Shown here: piece after piece, positions 1 to 7,974 of the stretch
Layout: each line of letters opens with the position of its first letter
Position numbering within the stretch: position 1 is the first letter of the stretch
NCBI RefSeq assembly: GCF_030209445.1
Contig: NZ_JARVSD010000029.1
Location: 1-64,000 of the forward strand
Direction: 5' to 3'
Source of the DNA: Promicromonospora sp. MEB111
GTDB lineage: Bacteria > Actinomycetota > Actinomycetes > Actinomycetales > Cellulomonadaceae
DNA length: 64,000 bases
Translations under genes and position numbers: made by a program
The notes under the pieces: generated by a model
What the model was told of the DNA's origin: nothing
The model's database searches: none
What the model saw: the letters and a program-made list of their open reading frames with translations, nothing else

Positions 1-532
1 GCGCCCGCCGGCCGCGCTCGGGTGCGGGGACGACGATGGGCTCGGCGTGCGTCGCGGCGCGCACCACGGCGTCGATCAGCGCGGCGCCGTCGGCGACGGC
101 GTGCGCGCAGGTGAGCGAGACGACCGACCCGACCACGGGCCCGGCGCCGCCGGCGCCCGGGCGGCCCGCGACGTCCGCGGCGGAGATCCGCCAGGAGAGG
201 CCCCGAGCAGGGTCGAGCGGCACGTCGGCCTGGGCCTGCGCCCAGGCGCCGACGCCGCCCTCGGGCACGGGCGCCGTCTGCAGGTCCAGCACGGGCAGGG
301 TGCCGGCGGGCGCCCAGCGGTGCCGCGCGCCGGGTACGCGGGCGCGTACCACGCGCCGGTGCAGCGCCCCGGCGGCGAGGCGTCCGGCCAGGTCACGCAG
401 CCGATCGGCGTCGAAGGGGCCGTCGAGGCGCCACAGCACCTGGTTCACGGCGGGGCTCGTGCCGCCGTCGTGCCGGCGCAGGAACATGTCGTCGGCGAAC
501 TGCAGGCGCAGTGCGGGTGGCGGGTCCGTCAC
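1..532 (-). CDS. Free-standing condensation-domain-like acyltransferase (3' end outside window)
   Basis: Read from the minus strand, a GTG at 532 opens a frame of 177 codons that runs off the left edge, so the C-terminus is missing. GGGGAG at 539-544 is a good ribosome binding site. The N-terminal half has the condensation/PapA-type fold signature: a 'LDGPFDADRLRDLAGRL' segment near residue 37 and the active-site motif HAVADG at about residues 144-149 (family consensus HHxxxDG, first His here Ala). The RHExLRT motif of its neighbours is absent. It is divergent from three related genes starting at 720. Family members make amide or ester bonds between an acyl thioester and an amine or alcohol; the substrate here is unknown. 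Family assignment rests on the motif and context. Confidence 0.7.
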   Translation of the reverse strand, partial: MTDPPPALRLQFADDMFLRRHDGGTSPAVNQVLWRLDGPFDADRLRDLAGRLAAGALHRRVVRARVPGARHRWAPAGTLPVLDLQTAPVPEGGVGAWAQAQADVPLDPARGLSWRISAADVAGRPGAGGAGPVVGSVVSLTCAHAVADGAALIDAVVRAATHAEPIVVPAPERGRRA

Positions 533-719
533 GCTCGTCTCCCCGGTCGGTTCCGGTCCCGGAGGGGACCGTGGGCTTCTGAAGCCCGACCATACCGGGC
601 ATTACGGGGGGACTAACTTTCACCCGGCGAATCCGGTATAAAGGTCGCCGCAAGGGGACCGCGGAACTCGTCCGACGTCGTGCTGGCCGTGCCCACAGAC
701 CGATCGAGGGACCGACCGC
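533..719. promoter_or_regulatory. Divergent promoter region of the C-like gene cluster
   Basis: This 187-base spacer separates the divergent C-like genes. On the plus strand TATAAA lies at 637-642, and GAGGGA just before 720 is the ribosome binding site. On the minus strand TATGGT (589-594) with TTAGTC 16 bases further upstream could serve the gene starting at 532. A perfect 15-base palindrome, GGGCTTCTGAAGCCC at 573-587, sits at the expected minus-strand transcription start and is an operator candidate. No regulator gene is adjacent in view. Confidence 0.4.
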
Positions 720-2237
720 ATGGAATACACCGAGCTTTCGGCCTACGACCTGCCCGCCGGGGTCGTGACGTCCTGGACGCCGCGGGCCGACGCCGGACGG
801 TGGCAGCAGGACCCGCGCGACCTCTCCCCGGGGCACGAGGCGCACCTGCGCGACTCCGAGCCGGGCTCCTGGATCGGCTCGGTGCTGCGGGTCCCCGGGC
901 CGTACGAGCCGGAGCCGCTGCGCCGCGCCATCCACGCCTGGGTGAGCCGGCACGAGGTGCTGCGCACCACCGTGACCCGCGACGCCGGCTCCGGCTGGCG
1001 GCGCGTGACCGCGCCGGCCGAGGCCGTCGCCGTCCGGGACCTCGTGGTGGGCGACCTGACCGCCGCGCAGGTCACGACCCTGCTGCCCAGCCTGCTCGCC
1101 GACGTCTCGCCAACCGCCTGGCCGCACTGCGTCCTGGCCAGCGTCGTGCCGGAGCCGGCGGGCGAGGGCTCCGGGAGCCAGCCCGGCGCCGACGGCTTCG
1201 TGCTCGCGTTCGGCGCCGACCACTCGGTCATGGACGCCTACTCCCAGCTCCTCTGGTTCGAGGAGATCGTCTCCCTGTACGACGCCGCCCGCCGGGGCGT
1301 GCCCGACGCCGAGCTGCGCGCGCTGGAGGTGGGCTCCCACGTGGACTTCTCCGCCGAGGACCGCAAGCTCGCCATGACGCTCGCCGCCGACGGCGAACCC
1401 GTGCACCGCTGGCTCGACTTCCTCGGGCCGGACGCCACCTTCCCGCGCTACGGCGCCGAGGGCGTCACGCACCCGGCCGCCGACGCCGCCGAGGCCGCCC
1501 GCCCGCAGGCCTCCCGGTCGGCGTGGCTCGCCACCGCCGACCAGACCGACGACCTGAGCGCCCGCAGCCGGGCGCGCGGCGCGTCCGCCCAGTCCGGCGT
1601 GCTGGCCACGTTCGCGCACGCCGCGCGGCGGGTGCACGGGATCGACCGGCTCCGGTTCGTGCTGCCGATGCACACCCGGTACGCGCCGCAGCACGCCGCC
1701 GCCGTCGGCTGGTACGTGGGCCTGTGCCCCGTGGACCTCGACCTCGCCGGCGTGGACCCGGTGCTGCGCGAGGTCGACGCGGGCGGGGCCGGCGGGGGCC
1801 GTGCCGGTGCGGGCGGGGCCGGTGCGGGCGGGGCCGGCGCGGGCCGGGTGGTCGACGGCAACGCGCTGACCGCCGCCGTCGAGCGTGCGCACGCCGCGGT
1901 CGCGGCGGGCAAGCCCCTGGTGCGGTATTCGTTCGCGCGCATCGCCGAGCTGGGCGGCATCACCGACGGCCCGCACCTCGCCGTCTCCTACGTGGACACG
2001 CGGTTCGTGCCCGGGGCCGAGCGGTGGAGCACCTGGGACGCCCGCACCCTGCGCAGCCCCGCGTACGGCACCGACGAGCTCTACCTCTGGTTCCTGCGCA
2101 CGCACGACGGCCTCAACGTCTCCACCCGCTATCCCGACACCCCGGAGGCGCACGCCGCGACGGACGCCCTGATCGAGGAGCTGCGCTCCTGCTTCCGGGC
2201 CTTCGGCACCGCCGGCCTGAGCGAGGCGGTCGCATGA
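720..2237 (+). CDS. Free-standing condensation-domain-like protein, first gene of the three-gene operon
   Basis: 505 aa, about the size of a single C-domain/PapA-type acyltransferase (two CAT-like lobes, 430-500 aa). RHEVLRT at about residues 78-84 matches the N-lobe RHExLRT motif. The active-site loop reads HSVMDA at 168-173, so the catalytic-type His and the Asp are kept but the usual Gly is Ala. A conserved SYVD stretch occurs in the C-lobe, at the position where its paralogues have SYLD. No adenylation, carrier or thioesterase domain follows, so it must act in trans or on CoA/free carriers. An Ala-Gly repeat (about 353-376) interrupts the C-lobe. The stop overlaps the next start as ATGA at 2234-2237. 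Substrate unknown. Confidence 0.75.
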   Translation: MEYTELSAYDLPAGVVTSWTPRADAGRWQQDPRDLSPGHEAHLRDSEPGSWIGSVLRVPGPYEPEPLRRAIHAWVSRHEVLRTTVTRDAGSGWRRVTAPAEAVAVRDLVVGDLTAAQVTTLLPSLLADVSPTAWPHCVLASVVPEPAGEGSGSQPGADGFVLAFGADHSVMDAYSQLLWFEEIVSLYDAARRGVPDAELRALEVGSHVDFSAEDRKLAMTLAADGEPVHRWLDFLGPDATFPRYGAEGVTHPAADAAEAARPQASRSAWLATADQTDDLSARSRARGASAQSGVLATFAHAARRVHGIDRLRFVLPMHTRYAPQHAAAVGWYVGLCPVDLDLAGVDPVLREVDAGGAGGGRAGAGGAGAGGAGAGRVVDGNALTAAVERAHAAVAAGKPLVRYSFARIAELGGITDGPHLAVSYVDTRFVPGAERWSTWDARTLRSPAYGTDELYLWFLRTHDGLNVSTRYPDTPEAHAATDALIEELRSCFRAFGTAGLSEAVA

Positions 2238-3844
2238 TCCTCGGCGCCCTGGGCACCTGGTCCCCGCGCGCCGGGCAGGTGGTGCACGTGCGGCCCACTG
2301 CGGCGGCGCTCGACGCGGCCCGGCAGGCTCCGGTGGACCCCGGGCCGCCGTCGTTCCTCCAGGGCGACCACCTGCGCGCCTTCGCGGCGCGCCGGGCCTC
2401 CGGCGGCCGGCACCGCGCGTGGACCGGTACCGCGTCCCGCCTCGACGGGCCGTTCGACGGCGCCGCCCTGGCCCGGGCCCTGACCCGGTTCGTGCGGCGG
2501 CACGAGGGCCTGCGCACCTGGTTCGACGTCGATGCCTGCGCCGACGGCGGCGACGCGGTGCGCCACCTGGTCCCGGCGGACGGCGTCGCCTTCGCGCCCG
2601 TGGACGTCCCCGCGCTCTCGCCCGTGCCCGGCATCCCGTGGGACGAGTGGGTGACCGGACACGTCAACGCGACCTTCGACGCCGCGTGCCGCCCCGACTC
2701 CTGGGCCCCGTTCGCGCTCGGCGCCGTCGTGACCGACGACGGGTTCGGGCTGTTCTGGGGCTGCGACCACGCGTTCACGGACGGCGGGTCGCAGCTCATG
2801 GTGCTGAGCGAGATCGAGGAGCTGTACGGGCAGGAGCTGGCGGCAGGGGACGCCGGGTCGGGCGACACCGGGCCGGGCGACGCAGGGTCGGGCGACGGCG
2901 GTCCGGCCGCCGACGGCGCGCCCGGACCCGCGCGTCCCGAGCCCACGACCGCAGGGTCCTTCCTGGACCACGCCCGGGCCGAGCACGAGCTCGCCGCGGC
3001 GACCCCGGCGGACGCGCCCCAGATCCGCGCCTGGTCCGACGCCGTGACCGCGCAAGGCGGCCGCCTGCCGCAGTTCGCGCTGGACCTCGGCCTGCCGCCG
3101 GGAGAGACCGCCCCGGTGAAGATCCGCTCCGCGACCCTGCTCGACGCCGCCGGCCTCGCGCGCATCGACGAGCTGGCCGCCGCGCACGGCGCCCGGTTCA
3201 CCGGCGCGGTGTTCGCCGGGATCGCGCTCACGGACGCCCGGCTGACCGGCGCGGCCGACTGGTTCGGCGTCACCGTGGTCGGCACGCGCGGTCCCGGCTT
3301 CGAGACCACGCAGGGCTGGCTGTGCAACTTCGCGCCGGTCACGTTCCCGGTGCCCGAAGGCGGCCCGGCGTCCTTCGCCGCCGTCCTGCCCGCCGCCGAC
3401 ACGGCGTTCCGCCAGGCCCGGAAGGTGGCCGAGGTGCCGGTGCACGCGGCGCTCGGCGTCATGCTGGCCGGCGGTGTGCTCGACCCCGCGTCCCTCGGCA
3501 GCCCGCAGCTCATCAGCTACCTCGACCTGCGGCGGTTCCCCGGCGTCGGGCGCCCGGCCTACGACAACGGCCTGCACTTCACGGGGGAGGGCCGCACCGC
3601 GAACGCGTCCCTGTGGGTCAACCGCGACCACGAGCGGCTGTACGTCGTCACGCAGACGCCGGACACCCCGGCGGCGCAGGCCGCCGTGGACCGCTACCTC
3701 GCGGAGCTGACGGCGACGTTCGCCGCTGCCGTCGCCGAGGCCGCCGCCGCGGGTGTCGCTGCGGGTCCTGATGCGGGTGCCGATGCGGGTGCCGCCGTGC
3801 GGGACGAGCACCTGGAGGCGACCGGTGCGGGTTCTCTCGGCTGA
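2234..3844 (+). CDS. Free-standing condensation-domain-like protein, second gene of the operon
   Basis: 536 aa from the ATG at 2234, chosen because it forms an ATGA overlap with the preceding stop and because the upstream open frame is only an out-of-phase shadow. RRHEGLRTWF (about 89-98) and CDHAFTDGG (about 177-185) are close to the C-domain consensus RHExLRTxF and HHxxxDG, making this the most canonical of the four paralogues. After the active-site lobe lies a low-complexity linker of repeated Gly-Asp-Ala/Thr-Gly-Ser units (encoded around 2845-2940). The C-lobe keeps SYLD. The tail is Ala-rich and its last 20 bases overlap the next gene. The likely role is acyl transfer with a partner carrier not encoded here. 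Confidence 0.75.
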   Translation: MILGALGTWSPRAGQVVHVRPTAAALDAARQAPVDPGPPSFLQGDHLRAFAARRASGGRHRAWTGTASRLDGPFDGAALARALTRFVRRHEGLRTWFDVDACADGGDAVRHLVPADGVAFAPVDVPALSPVPGIPWDEWVTGHVNATFDAACRPDSWAPFALGAVVTDDGFGLFWGCDHAFTDGGSQLMVLSEIEELYGQELAAGDAGSGDTGPGDAGSGDGGPAADGAPGPARPEPTTAGSFLDHARAEHELAAATPADAPQIRAWSDAVTAQGGRLPQFALDLGLPPGETAPVKIRSATLLDAAGLARIDELAAAHGARFTGAVFAGIALTDARLTGAADWFGVTVVGTRGPGFETTQGWLCNFAPVTFPVPEGGPASFAAVLPAADTAFRQARKVAEVPVHAALGVMLAGGVLDPASLGSPQLISYLDLRRFPGVGRPAYDNGLHFTGEGRTANASLWVNRDHERLYVVTQTPDTPAAQAAVDRYLAELTATFAAAVAEAAAAGVAAGPDAGADAGAAVRDEHLEATGAGSLG

Positions 3845-5243
3845 CCTCTGGGAGCCGGCGCCCGGCCGGGTCCTCGCCTGGGACGTCACGCCCGGGGCGG
3901 GACGTCGTCCGGCCGCGGCGGCCCTGACCTGGAACCAGCGCAACCACCTCCTCGGCGCCGGCTCCGGCGAGCCGAGCGTGTGGATCACCGCCGCGTTCGA
4001 CGTCGACGGGCCGATCGACCCCGGGGCGCTGGAGGCCGCCTTCCGTGACCTCGTGGCCGACCACCCCGGGCTGCGGGTCGAGGCGGTCCGGCGGCCCGCG
4101 CCCGAGCGGGTGGGCCTCGTGCGGCACGAGGTCGACGGCCTCGTCTGGCGGCGGCACGACGGACCCGTCACCCGCACGGTCGCGGAGACGCGCGAGCACC
4201 TGGCGGCCGAGCTCACCCGGCGCTGTGCGCCGTTCGGCTACCCGGCGTTCCTGCCCGCCGCGATCAGCCGTCCCGACCGCTCGACGATCGTGCTCGGGAT
4301 GGACCACCTGCACACCGACGCCTGGTCCACCACCGTCGTGATCGACGAGCTGGCCGCCCGCTACGCCGAGCGCACGGGTGGCAGGTCCCCCGCGGAGGGG
4401 ACCGGGCGCCTCGCCGGAGCGCCGTCCGGCGACACGGCCGGACCGCCGCCCGTCGGCGCCGACGACCCGCGCCTCGCGACCTGGCACGGGTTCCTGCGCG
4501 ACCGCGGCTGGGCGCTGCCCACGTTCCCCCTGCCGCTCGGCGTGCCCGACGGCGAGCGGGTGCCGCAGCGCACCGTCGTGCGCCCGCTGGCCGACGCCGC
4601 GACCGCGGGCGACGTCGCGGAGCGCGCCCGGGCGGCCGGCGCGTCGACGTCGGCGGCCGTGCTGGTCACGCTGGCCCGAGCCGTCGCGGACCTCGGCGGC
4701 CCCGCCGTCCTGGAGACCCTGCTGCCGGTGCACACCCGCGACGACGTGGCGGCCCGCGGCGCCGTCGGCTGGCACACCACCACGGTGCCGCTGCGCATCG
4801 ACTCCGGCGCCGGGGGCACTCCCGCGGGGGTTCGGCCCTGGGCCGTGCCCGCGGGCCCCGCCGTCCGGCACACCGTGCCCGACACCGCGCTGGCCGCGAC
4901 CGGCAAGGCCCTGCGGGCCGCGCGCGAGCTGGCCGCGGTGCCGCTGGAGCAGGTGGTGACGTCGCTGCCCCAGCCGCTGCGGTTCCCGCGGACGGACATC
5001 TTCCAGGTGTCCTACCTGGACTACCGGCGCCTGCCGGGGCACGCCGCGGCCGCCGGACGGCGGGCCCACCACGTCTCGGCCGCCACCCGCGCCGACGACC
5101 TCCAGGTCTGGGTCTCCCGCTCGGACGACGGCATCGCCGTCCGCGCCCGCATGCCCCGCACCCCCACGGCGACGGAGACGATCGACGCCGTGCTGGACCG
5201 CTGGTCGGAGCTGCTGACGGAACACGCCCGAACGGAGGAGTAG
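3825..5243 (+). CDS. Free-standing condensation-domain-like protein, third gene of the operon
   Basis: 472 aa starting at GTG 3825, picked because GGAGG at 3814-3818 lies 6 bases upstream; an ATG at 3753 would lie deep inside the previous gene. The active-site loop is MDHLHTDAW (about 159-167): His and Asp are present, and Gly is replaced by Ala as in the first operon gene. The N-lobe motif is relaxed to DHPGLR, and the C-lobe contains QVSYLDYRR. A Pro/Gly/Ala-rich insertion follows the active-site lobe, at the same place as in the upstream paralogue. The TAG stop lies in the left arm of the terminator hairpin at 5231-5282. Function by family only; substrate unknown. Confidence 0.72.
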   Translation: MRVLSADLWEPAPGRVLAWDVTPGAGRRPAAAALTWNQRNHLLGAGSGEPSVWITAAFDVDGPIDPGALEAAFRDLVADHPGLRVEAVRRPAPERVGLVRHEVDGLVWRRHDGPVTRTVAETREHLAAELTRRCAPFGYPAFLPAAISRPDRSTIVLGMDHLHTDAWSTTVVIDELAARYAERTGGRSPAEGTGRLAGAPSGDTAGPPPVGADDPRLATWHGFLRDRGWALPTFPLPLGVPDGERVPQRTVVRPLADAATAGDVAERARAAGASTSAAVLVTLARAVADLGGPAVLETLLPVHTRDDVAARGAVGWHTTTVPLRIDSGAGGTPAGVRPWAVPAGPAVRHTVPDTALAATGKALRAARELAAVPLEQVVTSLPQPLRFPRTDIFQVSYLDYRRLPGHAAAAGRRAHHVSAATRADDLQVWVSRSDDGIAVRARMPRTPTATETIDAVLDRWSELLTEHARTEE

Positions 5244-5282
5244 TCGCTCTCCCAGGGCTGGGGAAGCGATTACTCCTCCGTT
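5231..5282. terminator. Bidirectional hairpin terminator between the C-like operon and mqo
   Basis: Arms at 5231-5248 and 5265-5282 pair over 18 bases with a single G-U wobble. The 16-base loop can form a further CCCA/TGGG mini-stem. It closes two convergent genes and contains the upstream stop codon. Confidence 0.85.
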
Positions 5283-5311
5283 CGATGCTCCGGTGCGACC
5301 AGACCCGGCGC

Positions 5312-6805
5312 TCAGGCGCCCGCGGTGACCTTCTCGGCCGAGGTGAGCTGCGCGGCGTCGTAGTCCACGTCGCCGCCGAGGCTCGGCATCATCGAGGTGA
5401 GCTGCGGCTTCCACTCGGCGTACTTCGCGGGGAAGCAGCGCTCCAGCAGGCCGGTCATGGCGGCGACGGCGGTCGAGGCGCCCGGGGACGCGCCCAGCAG
5501 GCCGGCGATCGTGCCGTCCTGGGCCGCGACGACCTCGGTGCCGAACTCCAGCACGCCGCCCTTGCCCTTGACCCACTTGATGACCTGGACGCGCTGGCCG
5601 GCGGTGATCTTCTCCCAGTCGGCGGGCTGCGCCGTGGGCATGAACCGCTGCAGCTCGTGGAACTTGGTCTCCGGCGCGGCCGCGACCTGCCCGACGAGGT
5701 AGCCGGTGAGGTCGAGGTTCTTCACGCCGGCACCCAGCATCGAGAAGACGTTGTGCAGGCGCAGCGACGTGATCAGGCCGAGGTACTTGCCCTTCTTGAG
5801 GTACTTGGGGCTGAACCCGGCGTACGGGCCGAACATGAGGTAGCTCTGGCCGTCCACGATGCGCGTGTCCAGGTGGGGCACGGACATCGGCGGGGCGCCG
5901 ACGTCGGCCTTGCCGTAGACCTTCGCGTGGTGCTGGGCCACGAGCTCGGGGTTCGCGGTGCGCAGGAACTCGCCCGAGATCGGGAAGCCGCCGTACCCGC
6001 GCGCCTCCTTGATGCCCGACGCCTGCAGCAGGGGCAGCGCGCCGCCGCCGGCGCCGACGAAGACGAACTTCGCGGTGACGGTGCGACGGCGGGTGCCGGC
6101 GTTCCAGGAGCGGTCGTTCAGGGTCAGGCGCCAGCGGCCGTCCCGGAGCTTCTTGAGCCCGCGCACCTCGTGGTTCACGTGCAGCTCGGTGTTGTGCGCG
6201 GTGGCGAAGCCGATCAGCTTCCTGGTGAGCGACCCGAAGTCGACGTCGGTGCCCGCGGCGGCGCGCGTGGCGGCGATGGGCTCGTCGGTGTCGCGGTCCA
6301 GCGTCATCAGCGGGGCCCACGAGCCGATCACGGCCGGGTCGGAGCTGAACTCCATGTCGCCGAACAGCGGGTGCGCGCTCAGCGCGTCGAAGCGGCGGCG
6401 CAGGAAGTCGACGTTCTCGGCGCCGCGCACGAACGTCATGTGCGGCGTGACGTTGATGAAGTCGGTGCCCTCCATCAGGCCCGCGGTGAGCAGGTGGTTC
6501 CAGAACTCGCGGGAGGTGTGGAACTGCTCGTTGATCTTCACCGCCTTGGAGATGTCGACGGAGCCGTCCTTGCGCTCCGGCGTGTAGTTCAGCTCGCAGA
6601 GGGCGGCGTGGCCGGTGCCCGCGTTGTTCCACGGGTTCGACGACTCGAGTGCCACCTCGTCGAGGCGCTCGTAGATCCCGACACGCCAGGTCGGCTCAAG
6701 GATCGTGAGCAGCGCGCCGAGGGTGGCGCTCATGATCCCTCCGCCGATCAGCGCGACGTCGACCTCTTCGGAGGGACGCGGGGCTGTCTGGAGGTAAGAA
6801 GTCAC
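5312..6805 (-). CDS. mqo: Malate:quinone oxidoreductase
   Basis: 497 aa, the usual length for the FAD-dependent Mqo family. The enzyme oxidises L-malate to oxaloacetate at the membrane and passes electrons to the quinone pool, bypassing or supplementing NAD-dependent malate dehydrogenase. The N-terminus shows the dinucleotide-binding segment VALIGGGIMSATLG (about 17-30), followed by the family-specific ESSNPWNNAGTGHAA stretch. The C-terminal third has the SPGASTAVAAM flavin-contact segment. The start is GTG at 6805 with TATCTT seven bases upstream, which suggests a leaderless mRNA. The gene is monocistronic between two hairpin/promoter boundaries. Assignment is firm. Confidence 0.96.
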   Translation of the reverse strand: MTSYLQTAPRPSEEVDVALIGGGIMSATLGALLTILEPTWRVGIYERLDEVALESSNPWNNAGTGHAALCELNYTPERKDGSVDISKAVKINEQFHTSREFWNHLLTAGLMEGTDFINVTPHMTFVRGAENVDFLRRRFDALSAHPLFGDMEFSSDPAVIGSWAPLMTLDRDTDEPIAATRAAAGTDVDFGSLTRKLIGFATAHNTELHVNHEVRGLKKLRDGRWRLTLNDRSWNAGTRRRTVTAKFVFVGAGGGALPLLQASGIKEARGYGGFPISGEFLRTANPELVAQHHAKVYGKADVGAPPMSVPHLDTRIVDGQSYLMFGPYAGFSPKYLKKGKYLGLITSLRLHNVFSMLGAGVKNLDLTGYLVGQVAAAPETKFHELQRFMPTAQPADWEKITAGQRVQVIKWVKGKGGVLEFGTEVVAAQDGTIAGLLGASPGASTAVAAMTGLLERCFPAKYAEWKPQLTSMMPSLGGDVDYDAAQLTSAEKVTAGA

Positions 6806-6812
6806 GCTCAGA

Positions 6813-6818
6813 AAGATA
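6813..6818 (-). promoter_or_regulatory. Leaderless -10 box of mqo (TATCTT, N7, GTG)
   Basis: Minus-strand TATCTT is separated by exactly seven bases from the GTG at 6805, so transcription would start at or next to the start codon. Confidence 0.6.
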
Positions 6819-6924
6819 GCGCGCTTGTGAAAAGCGGAACGAGCGCTGTGGCATGAATCACGTGATGTGTACCGTGACCTCGCTCACGGTATGAGCGCTG
6901 ACGGTGATGTCCGCTCTGCGCGCG

Positions 6925-7764
6925 TCAGCGCACCTCCTGCGGCCCGAGCACGGACAGCAGCCGCAGCTTCTCGTAGCTCTCGCTGCCGGGCAGGGCCGTG
7001 TACACGAGCAGCCGGTGCGACTGGTCCGGGCCGAGGAGGGACTGGCAGGTCAGCTCCAGCGCCCCGACCTCGGGGTGCACGAAGTGCTTCACCTCGTGCG
7101 GGCGGACGCCGATCTCGTGGGCCTCCCACACCTGACGGAACTCCTCGCTGCGCTCCAGGAGGATCTCGGCGTACCGCGCGGCGCGCGAGCCCGGCCCGCG
7201 GACGGTCGCGATCTCGCGCAGTCCCGAGGCGAACATGCGCGTCAGGAACGGGTGCTCCTCGGGCGCGTAGAGCGCACGCGTGGCCGGGTCGGTGAACCAG
7301 CGGAACCCGATGCTGCGCTCCGGCCCGGTGTAGCCGGTCGTCTCCCCGGTCAGGGCCACGCCCGTCGGCGTCTGCCGCAGGGTCTCGCCGAGCTCGGTGA
7401 CGATCTCCGCGGGGGTGTCGTCGAGCCGGTCGAGGATGCGCAGCAGCCCGGGGCTGATGTGCTCGCTGGTGGTGCCGCGCACCGGCGGATGGTGCCCGGC
7501 CAGCCGGAACAGGTGGTCGCGCTCGTCCAGCGACAGGTGCAGGCCCTGCGCGATCGACGCGATCATCTGCTCGGACGGTTGGGGTCCGCGCTCCCGCTCC
7601 AGCCGGGAGTAGTAGTCGGTCGACATGTTGCACAGCACGGCGACCTCCTCCCGTCGCAGCCCGCTCGTGCGGCGGCGCTGCCCCCGCGGCATCCCGACGT
7701 CCTCCGGCTGCAGCAGCTCGCGGCGTCGGCGCAGGAACTCCGCCAGCCCGGTGCGATCGATCAC
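6925..7764 (-). CDS. XRE-family transcriptional regulator with MmyB-like ligand domain
   Basis: 279 aa. Residues about 5-75 form a helix-turn-helix (RTSGLRREEVAVLCNMSTDYY, read as two helices), typical of the actinobacterial group with an N-terminal HTH and a C-terminal MmyB-like PAS-type ligand pocket (about 110-275, ending LLVYTALPGSESYEKLRLL). The GTG start at 7764 has GGGGG four bases before it. It is divergent from the SDR gene at 7975, the arrangement usual for this regulator class and its short-chain dehydrogenase target. It probably controls that gene and itself from the shared 210-base spacer. The effector is unknown. Confidence 0.9.
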   Translation of the reverse strand: MIDRTGLAEFLRRRRELLQPEDVGMPRGQRRRTSGLRREEVAVLCNMSTDYYSRLERERGPQPSEQMIASIAQGLHLSLDERDHLFRLAGHHPPVRGTTSEHISPGLLRILDRLDDTPAEIVTELGETLRQTPTGVALTGETTGYTGPERSIGFRWFTDPATRALYAPEEHPFLTRMFASGLREIATVRGPGSRAARYAEILLERSEEFRQVWEAHEIGVRPHEVKHFVHPEVGALELTCQSLLGPDQSHRLLVYTALPGSESYEKLRLLSVLGPQEVR

Positions 7765-7974
7765 GGTTCCCCCTGTCTCGCGTACGGCTTCTTTCTACCC
7801 CGCGCCGGACGACGGAGCCACGGCCCGCCGATCCCCCCGTACGGGGCGGACCCGTGACCCGGCGAGCCTGTGATCGCCAGGCCCTGGATAGGTCCCCGGC
7901 GTCCGCCCAGGATCGAGGTCGACGACGAACCGATCTCGACGAACTGATCTCGACCACACGAGGGAGAAGTGCCC
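7765..7974. promoter_or_regulatory. Shared regulatory spacer between XRE regulator and SDR
   Basis: The half-site GATCTCGAC is repeated at 7932-7940 and 7946-7954 (14-base period). A partly inverted GATCGAGGTCGAC lies at 7911-7923. These are plausible binding sites for the divergent XRE regulator and lie just upstream of the SDR ribosome binding site (AGGGAG, 7961-7966). Confidence 0.4.

Noticed and set aside
393-2153. 586-codon open frame on the minus strand opposite the first C-like operon gene
   Set aside because: High-GC antisense shadow: no start signal, and all its runs mirror the third codon positions of the real gene at 720.
680-2233. N-terminal extension of the gene starting at 2234
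   Set aside because: In frame but wholly overlapping the gene at 720; the ATGA overlap at 2234 is the better start.
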